Source of the DNA: Sporodiniella umbellata
Lineage: Eukaryota > Mucoromycota > Mucoromycetes > Mucorales > Rhizopodaceae
Reading direction: 5' to 3'
NCBI GenBank assembly: GCA_025677835.1
Contig: JAIXMR010000086.1
Coordinates: 56,848-120,847, forward strand
Length of the DNA: 64,000 bases
The position numbers and the translations under genes were made by a program. Under the pieces are notes generated by a model that worked only from the letters and a program-made list of their open reading frames with translations, had not been told where the DNA came from and did no database searches. Within the stretch, counting starts at the first letter, position 1. Each line of letters opens with the position of its first letter. This document shows, piece by piece, positions 57,400 through 64,000 of this stretch.

Positions 57400-58994
57400 G
57401 TCTATGCACATCAACAATACCCAATTTAGTATCCTTCTGTCTTCTGTTACACTGGTGAATACCGTTTTGCCGTTGGTGGCTGGGTTTCTAATAGACGATG
57501 TACGTCGCTTGGGCCCTATCCGATCGACGACGATAGTAAGCATGGTCATTGTCTTGGGCAGCATACTTGTTTCGGTAGGTGCTCATCTTAATAGCTATTC
57601 ATGTATGGTGACAGGCCAAATAATCTATGGTCTCGGCGGTGGTATGATCATCACTATGGAAGAAGGCATCTTCTCTCGCTGGTTTCGAGATAAGGAGGTA
57701 GCCATTGTGGTTGGTATTACCCTGTCAGCTGCTCGTTTGACCAAATTTATAGCCAAACTGATCGCCTTTCCTATTGTGAACGCGACAGGATCCATTGCAG
57801 CCCCGATTCACGTTGGCACTGTTCTTTGTGTTCTGGGTGCCTTTATTAACTGTATATATTGGTTAGTCATGTGGCGAAAAGGTCTAGCCACAATGACAGG
57901 GAAAGAACTATCGCACAAAAAGCCAAATAATCAACAAGAGCAACAGTATACCTGGTCTTATTCAGTTCTTTTGTATATCCCTGGAATTTTTTGGATGGTT
58001 CCCTTGGTTCAACTGGTCATGTCCAGTGTTCTTAGCAGCTTTGATGATGTCGCAACGTAAATACAATGTGTTCCAATGCAACTACTAACGTATCCTGTTT
58101 TTAGTGAATATATTGAATTTCGCTATCAAACAGATAGTATCATGGCTGGGGTAATGTATAAGAAAAAAAACATATGAAAAAGACCCTTTTGCTTTTTATA
58201 TTGTCTTACACTTTGTTATTTTTGCAACAGTATCAAAGTAGTTTGACACAAGTCGTACCAATTATAGGTGCACCGCTTCTTGGCATATTCGTTCATCGCT
58301 ATGGTCAACGTCTAACGCTATGTGAGTACACAGGTGTATTATACATACATAAAAAAAAAACAAAAAAAATCGCTAATAGATACCAGTATTCATTGCAACC
58401 CTTGTCCTACTAACATCTATGGTGCTCTTGAGCTATACTTGGGTTATTCCAGCTGTCGGAATGATTCTGTTTTCGCTTGCGCTTTCTCTTGGACCTGTAT
58501 CGCTCTTAAGTTCAACATCGCTACTGCTCCCTCATGAGCTTTCAGGTACAGCCATGGGACTTCATAAGTGCGCCAACAACATTGGAACAACGATAGTATC
58601 TGTCTTGGTAGGATATGTTCAAGATTTAACCTATCATGATGGCAATCCGGACGACAACATGCAAGATTTACAAACAGAATACGACGGTGTCATGATACTC
58701 TACCTTGTCTTGGCGGTTTTATCTGTTTCTATCGCCATTGCATTTATTGTGCTTGATCGAGTAGCTCTCTATGGCTGGCTACAAGCTAACAAAAGTGAAC
58801 GTGACAGAAGATTAGATGAACACGCTAACGGGTCTGAGAAAACCGAGGAAAAGCTAAAATCGGTTGGGCTCAGGCTGAGAAAGAAGAAGAAATACACTTA
58901 TGTCTCATTCTTTTCATTCTGGCTGGTGGTTTCCTGGATTATATTCTTTGCTTTTGCTTTGATGCCAATATACCAAAATTACGACTTGTCATAA
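57063..58994 (+). CDS. MFS transporter, MFSD1-like
   Basis: Exons 57063-57210, 57267-57322, 57401-58056, 58105-58150, 58231-58321 and 58387-58994; about 534 aa, twelve hydrophobic segments expected. The hydrophilic N-terminus is followed by LLSILSLPVGCHYLEATLGTL (joined across intron 1), then FSILLSSVTLVNTVLPLVAG, the MFS motif FLIDDVRRLGPI, and IIYGLGGGMIITMEEGIFSRW with the RW/K pattern of MFSD1-like carriers. MFSD1 in animals exports dipeptides from lysosomes; the function here is inferred. The acceptor at 58387 was chosen because it gives FIATLVLLTSMVLL. Intron 2 contains an A run of about 30. Intron 3 has a CTAAC branch site. The last basic/hydrophobic segment (LRLRKKKKYTY onward) may include an unrecognised intron. 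Confidence 0.82.
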
Positions 58995-59166
58995 ATGACC
59001 TTTCAATAAAGCATGCATTCATTGATTGGCATCTTATTTTTTATTTTTTATTTTTTTTTTGGATTTACTTTATTTTTGCTCTACCATCAATCTACACAGA
59101 AGAGATATCTGCTCGTCTAGGTTTTTAGCACCCTTTTTTAAAATAAAATAAAAAAGAGGGGATGGG

Positions 59167-60630
59167 TTATATTTTATTCTCTATCGATTCATTGTGTTTT
59201 AGTGGAAGGTCCCTGCCTGCCTTGGCCCATTCTTTTAGGATCTCGCCAGGCTCGCCTAGTACTTCAATGGCTCGCGTACGACGGTTGTGTTCGTGGTCAC
59301 ATCTAACGCCTTGTTTACCAATAACGACTCGATTTGATTCTTTATCCATGTTCTTCTCTCCTTGTTTTACGAAAGCCCGGACCCCCTCAACCACAACAGG
59401 CCCATCAGGCTTAAAGTGTTCAGAGGTGCTCTGTGTAAATTCATGTACTGTGTCATAGCAGTTCAAACGCGCACAGGTGTTAAGAAATTGTGAAGAACAG
59501 CTTGGACAGCAAAGCATTAAAATGTTACAAGAGGCATGTGCACAGTTCTGATATCTGTTACAAGCCTGTCCACATAATTGACATTGGCCAAGAAGCTCGT
59601 CGGTAATTTTTTCTCCCATACGTGCATCAAACGTGAAATTTTTGCCTCTAAAAAGGGATGTCTTGTCTTCTTGTTCAGCAATCCAACGACCATAGGCGGT
59701 TATTCCTCCATCTACTAAATGAACTGTTTTAAAGCCAGAAGCCGACTGTAGAATAGCGCCTGCTTTTGTGCATCGAATACCGCCTGTACAGTACATGAAA
59801 ATCTCTTGGTCTCGTGGCACATCCTCACATATTTCATTCATGGCTGAAATACAATCTTTATAAGTATCAGCGTCGGGTCGAATAGCGCCGTCAAAATACC
59901 CAATATTACTCTCGTAGTGGTTACGCATATCTATCAAGATAGGCTTCTTCCCATGCTTTTCCTCATAGCTACTAAGCTGGTCGTGCCAATCAGATGGTGA
60001 TAAGTGAGAGGGCACATTATTAAGGTCATAAGTATCGGAATCTAAGCCATCCACAATAAGCTATTCGAAAAAAAAAAAAAAAAAAAAAATCTGTCAGAAT
60101 TAATTGGTCAAGCCAAAAAGGTAATCACCAACCTGTTTGCGAATGCGAACATGTAAAGCGCGGAAAGATCTTTTTCCATGCTCTGTACCCATATTCATAT
60201 CCATCAATTCCCCTCCAACCTTTGGCTTTACGTCGTTTTCCAGATATTCTTGAAGTTTTGGTAGGCACTCCTCAGGACAAGATATTTGGGCATTGATGCC
60301 TTCTTTTGAAATGTAGATTCTACCTACGATCCCAAGATCGCCCAAATCAATTAAAAGCTTCTCTCGAAATTCGTCAAGCTCTGGTTTTGTAAAATCATGA
60401 AACTTGTAAAAAGCAAGTGTCTTGTAGGTTGTTGAATCGTAATTTTCGATTTTTGATACAGGCTGTTTCCGAAGTTCAGGAGTAGAAGTTGAGAATTTGG
60501 AAGTAGGCATGCTGACAGCTGAATCAACAATTGTAGACATAACGGAAGTTTGAAATATATTTTGAAATTTTGTGGGTCTCTTTCTATGGAGTGCTATTCT
60601 TCGGCTATAACTTGCCAAACAACGAAGCAT
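59167..60630 (-). CDS. TrhO/TSTD2-like rhodanese-domain protein (tRNA uridine hydroxylase family)
   Basis: Minus-strand exons, in order of translation: 60133-60630 and 59167-60060; about 463 aa. The N-terminal ferredoxin-like part has TLAFYKFHDFT and GRIYISKEGINAQIS, signature of the bacterial TrhO (YceA) family. The rhodanese part has LIDMRNHYESNIGYFDGAI and the active-site loop MYCTGGIRC with its Cys. A Cys-rich zinc-type C-terminus (CQLCGQACNRYQNC, CCPSC) follows. Bacterial TrhO makes 5-hydroxyuridine at tRNA position 34; TSTD2 is the animal homologue. The first 30 residues (LASYSRRIALHRKRPTKF) are basic and could be a mitochondrial presequence. The intron donor CAG/GTTGGT is non-consensus, but this phase-0 join preserves RKQLIVDGLD. 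Confidence 0.88.
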
Positions 60631-60669
60631 GGACCAAAAGTGCTATTATTTTTTCTTGAAAAGTCGCTT

Positions 60670-60704
<35 letters not shown>

Positions 60705-60939
60705 ATACGGTTTTTTTCAAACTTTTATTAACAATCTCTGTTTTCAAACCGTATTGTCGAACTTTTGGACTGGTTTGCTAAAGCAGGAAGGAGCAAAAAG
60801 CAAAAACTGTATAAGCAAAAGAGCGTTTTACTACAGATATGTAGAAGCAATTATTTTTTTTTAAAAAAAAGGTGCCATAATAAGATATAAGTGATAAAAA
60901 AAAAAATTAACATGACTAGACTAATCGTAGGCTTGTTGG
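60631..60939. other. Spacer with A run
   Basis: About 310 bases containing an A run of about 30 (60673-60702) and AT-rich sequence; no gene seen. Confidence 0.5.
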
Positions 60940-61443
60940 CTACAAAGCCTGAACTTTTTTCTTAAGAGGACTGACTTTTGCTATGCCTTGAGAAGGGTTT
61001 TCTGCAGAGAACTCGAAGAATGCATTTGCCATATTTTCCTTTTTCTTCTCCTTTCTTTTTTTGGTGATATAAAATACACTCACTGCAGCAATTAGGCCTA
61101 CACCGCATACTGTGGCAATAGTAATAATTATAATTTTCGTTGTCATCTCATGGCCATCATGGTCTTGAGGAATAAAATTGGATGGCAAATGCGCTGGAGG
61201 TGTATCTTCAAAACTTCCATTGTATCTTTTGCTTATCTGTGCCCAATCGCTTTTTCTGTACCTTATATACTGGTTGGGATTTTGGGTGTCCATATTGCTT
61301 TGTGTATGGTCAGCTTTATTCACCATGGATTCGTTATTGTTGGTTGAATCGTTATTTTCTGAATAATATGAGGATACTACAGAACTTAAGTCTCTCTTAA
61401 ATTCTACATCTAAATTGGCACGTCTAATCGGTAAATTAGGCAT
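60940..61443 (-). CDS. Single-pass membrane protein, hypothetical
   Basis: Uninterrupted frame of 167 aa. A polar, Asn/Ser-rich N-terminal region of about 100 residues is followed by one clear transmembrane helix (IIIITIATVCGVGLIAAVSVF), a Lys-rich stop-transfer segment (ITKKRKEKKKENM) and a short cytoplasmic tail. No signal peptide is visible at this Met, so either it is a signal-anchor protein or a 5' exon is missing. No family recognised. The charge distribution favours the N-terminus outside or in the lumen. Confidence 0.6.
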   Translation of the reverse strand: MPNLPIRRANLDVEFKRDLSSVVSSYYSENNDSTNNNESMVNKADHTQSNMDTQNPNQYIRYRKSDWAQISKRYNGSFEDTPPAHLPSNFIPQDHDGHEMTTKIIIITIATVCGVGLIAAVSVFYITKKRKEKKKENMANAFFEFSAENPSQGIAKVSPLKKKVQAL

Positions 61444-62226
61444 ATCACAAATACAGATTTATAAACAATTAAATGAAAACAAAAGCAAACAGAATTTTCA
61501 TATAACTGTAAATTTGTTTCAGAAAGCTACTATCTTTAGGAGATACGATGGGAAAAACTGTGGTTTTTTTTTAGCACGACAGAAGGAGTTGGCTATAAGG
61601 GGTGCGATGTTTGTTATATTGACGAATTGTGCTAAAATCTAATTGAACGCTCAATAAAATTAAGAGGCAACTGTTTGGTTTTTTTTTCGATAAAAAAAAA
61701 AAAAAAAGAAGCAAAGAAAAATTGTGTAGTTTGGTAAGCTCCAAAGGCAATTGTATCTTTTGGGCAAATAGCCGTTTTTTTTTAACTGATTTCAAACGAA
61801 GGAAACTATTTGTATCACTAAGCTATTAGGAGTTGCCGATCCATTGCTTCTTAACTTTCTTCCAGCTACCCTGAAGATACTGAACAAAGCCCCTTTATTG
61901 CCAATTTAAAAACTATAAGTCAAACAGCTCATACAGATTTGAGCAAGAAATAGAAAAACTGGTGTCTGTAAATATCACTTTAGTCTTAGAAAGCTGCCAC
62001 CCTTTGAACATATTAACACGCCCTTTAAAGAGCAACAGTACTCCTAAATACAGGGCTCTCTAAGGCTGAACTAAACTACCTCACAGTAAAAAACACCTTG
62101 AACAAAAGCGCAATATAGGTTTTAAATTCTAAAGCTTTTTAACCTTGACTAAAAACTTGCTAAATTGGAATAAAATTTTTTCGCTACTTTTCGAACTGTC
62201 TCTAACTGATAGATTTGAGATACGCC

Positions 62227-62259
<33 letters not shown>

Positions 62260-62967
62260 GATTGTTTGTAGTACACTTCAATCCTTTGTTGTCATAAGAA
62301 GACATGCAAATGTATTAGTATTAAGATTCAGCAAAAAACATAAAATGGGCCAATATGTTTAGCTGGGAACAAACACAGTAGTTTATCAATATCGTTATCG
62401 AATTGTAACATATTATATGCAGCAGAAACATCTGGCTTTTGAACCTGGAAGCCAATTTCAACAATACATCAATCTGTCACAGCCGCACCTAAATTAAAAC
62501 AGCGTCTGATAAAAACAAAGGCCCTTTAGTATGTTGACTGCTTAATTGATGTTCAATCCTCCAACTTGGGAAGACGTCCTGATATAAAAAAACAAAAACA
62601 ATAAATAGATTACCGAAAGTTTAAAACTTCGGACAAACTCCTAGTTTTGGATATTCTTTAAAATAAAAAGGAATTAGGGATTTCAGACTGCCATGACTGG
62701 ATAGGATGTTAGTAGTATAAAAAATTAGTTTAAAACTTTAATTGCTTTTAGAAATAGCCAAAAAAAAAAAAATAGTTTGAAGGTATTTCAGTATATATAG
62801 TTGACTTTTAAAAGAAAGACATCTTCCTTGGGTAATTGCTTGACTTAAAATTACCCCAAAAGAAATTCAGACCCACTGTAAACAATATTGCCGTAGGTTA
62901 TTCCGGAGAAAAACCATTAAAAAATAGAAATACGTATCTACCGAGGAACACCTGGGCATTTTATTTG

Positions 62968-62999
<32 letters not shown>

Positions 63000-63581
63000 A
63001 GCTGCAATTGCTATTTTCAAAAGCGTTATTGGTCTAACAAAAATGGTCAACTAGTAATTAAATAAAGTTGAGAAAAAAAAGCGTTTTAGAACACACTTTT
63101 TTTCAGTAAAAGCATGTTAATTCTGAAGAGATATATTAGTACTTTAAAAACAAAACACCGACCCAACTCAAACATTACTGATTCTTTTACAATTGATCAA
63201 AATGTATACTCTTGTTCTATAATATGAACGGTAGATGTTATGTCCTTGTAACTAATGATAAAAAAAATGTACGAAATTAAAATAAAACTAATCGGATAGT
63301 ATTAACTCCTGATTACTTCAAAAGAGGTCAATTAACTCTAGCCTTGAGCTCCCTTTTTACGAAGATGCATCACAATCAATATATGGTTATTATTTGTGTA
63401 CAGCCTTCTTATCTAAGGCGATACAAGTAAAATACAATAAAAGGTCACACTTTTTGTCAAATTGGAACAAAACAGACTCAAATCCGTACAACCATGGTTT
63501 TGGTGGGGTTTTGTTGAGAGCCAATTAATTACTGTATAACAGCTGCCATTTCCTCTCTTTTTATCTGATATTCTTAGGAAA
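61444..63581. other. 2.1 kb gene-poor region before the PLP enzyme gene
   Basis: Strongly AT-rich with long runs (T at 62227-62252, A at 62968-62998) and stop codons in all frames. No domain-bearing frame, and no recognised RNA. Confidence 0.55.
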
Positions 63582-64000
63582 ATGACACTTCAAGATCAGT
63601 TGAAAAAATCCTTAGACAAAAGACGTCGCATTTCCAAACTTCGCAAACTTGTCGTAAATCCAGAACATGCTGTCGATTTCTCGTCCAACGATTTCTTGGG
63701 GCTGTCTCACAACTCAACATTCCGCGAAAAATACCTCCGTGAATTGTCTTTATTACCAACGATTTTGGGATCGACAGGATCACGCCTACTAGATGGTAAT
63801 TCTGCATTTTCTGAAGAGTTAGAGAAAAGAATTTCCACTTTCCATGGGAGCGAAAGGGCTTTGCTGTTTAACTCTGGGTTCGATGCCAACGTCAGCTTAT
63901 TTAGCACCCTTCCACAACCCGGTGATATCATTCTATACGATGAATATATACACGCTAGCGTACATGATGGAATGCGCTCTTCTAGAGCCGCAAAAATGAT
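63582..64000 (+). CDS. AONS-family PLP enzyme (8-amino-7-oxononanoate synthase-like), 3' partial
   Basis: An open frame runs from ATG 63582 off the right edge (about 139 residues visible). It matches the alpha-oxoamine synthase family: VDFSSNDFLGLSHN, LPTILGSTGSRLLDGNS, FHGSERALLFNSGFDANVS and DIILYDEYIHASVHDGMR, the last being the region before the PLP-stacking His and the catalytic Lys, both outside the window. Family members condense acyl-CoA with an amino acid (BioF for biotin, 5-aminolevulinate synthase, serine palmitoyltransferase). The motifs favour the BioF-like branch, but the product cannot be fixed from the fragment. Confidence 0.88.
   Translation, partial: MTLQDQLKKSLDKRRRISKLRKLVVNPEHAVDFSSNDFLGLSHNSTFREKYLRELSLLPTILGSTGSRLLDGNSAFSEELEKRISTFHGSERALLFNSGFDANVSLFSTLPQPGDIILYDEYIHASVHDGMRSSRAAKM

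Overview
The window looks like nuclear DNA of an early-diverging filamentous fungus, most likely Mucoromycota (Mucorales-like). The reasons are: AT-rich DNA, A or T runs of 15-35 nt in most spacers and many introns, short introns (mostly 45-70 nt) with GTAAGT-type donors and CTAAC-type branch sites, fungal-type proteins (Set2, Pcf11, Kin4, a desaturase with a C-terminal cytochrome b5, a medusa-like DUF7082 regulator), and U1 and U2 snRNA genes. All exon joins are my own manual inference from reading frame, splice signals and family knowledge; none was checked by alignment.

Layout. 0-14 kb is dense: an RMD1/DUF155 membrane protein cut by the left edge, histone methyltransferase SET2, an EST1/SMG6-like protein with a PIN domain, ribosomal eL14 (first exon not found), ESCRT protein VPS60 and cleavage/polyadenylation factor PCF11. 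14-22 kb is sparse: a DUF7082 regulator, a 3.7 kb gene-poor stretch, an orphan secreted protein, then a U1 snRNA gene on the minus strand. 22.7-31 kb holds ribosomal uL30, two orphans, PEX19, a delta-9 desaturase and an Ish1/Msc1-like secretory protein. 31-36 kb holds a KIN4-type kinase with KA1 domain and an HAD-like protein. After a 3.3 kb spacer, 39-48 kb holds an alpha-arrestin, a coiled-coil orphan, a sphingoid base/diacylglycerol kinase, a 14-TM-type MFS transporter with an inferred 8-nt micro-exon, and a bHLH factor. 49-54 kb holds a U2 snRNA gene, a 15-exon valyl-tRNA synthetase and a homeodomain protein. 55-64 kb holds a membrane-anchored GDSL-like protein, an MFSD1-like transporter, a TrhO/TSTD2-like rhodanese, a single-pass membrane protein and the start of an AONS-type PLP enzyme cut by the right edge.

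Themes. There are many mRNA-biogenesis genes (SET2, SMG6-like, PCF11, U1, U2), but nothing shows that they form a regulated cluster. I saw no mobile element, CRISPR array or biosynthetic cluster. The best leads are the U1/U2 genes with a shared promoter layout, an unexplained structured segment beside U2, two probable pseudoenzymes (GDSL nucleophile Ser to Ala; HAD nucleophile Asp to Asn), an atypical PIN domain, the 8-nt exon, a GC-AG intron, and a homeobox gene with coding homopolymers.
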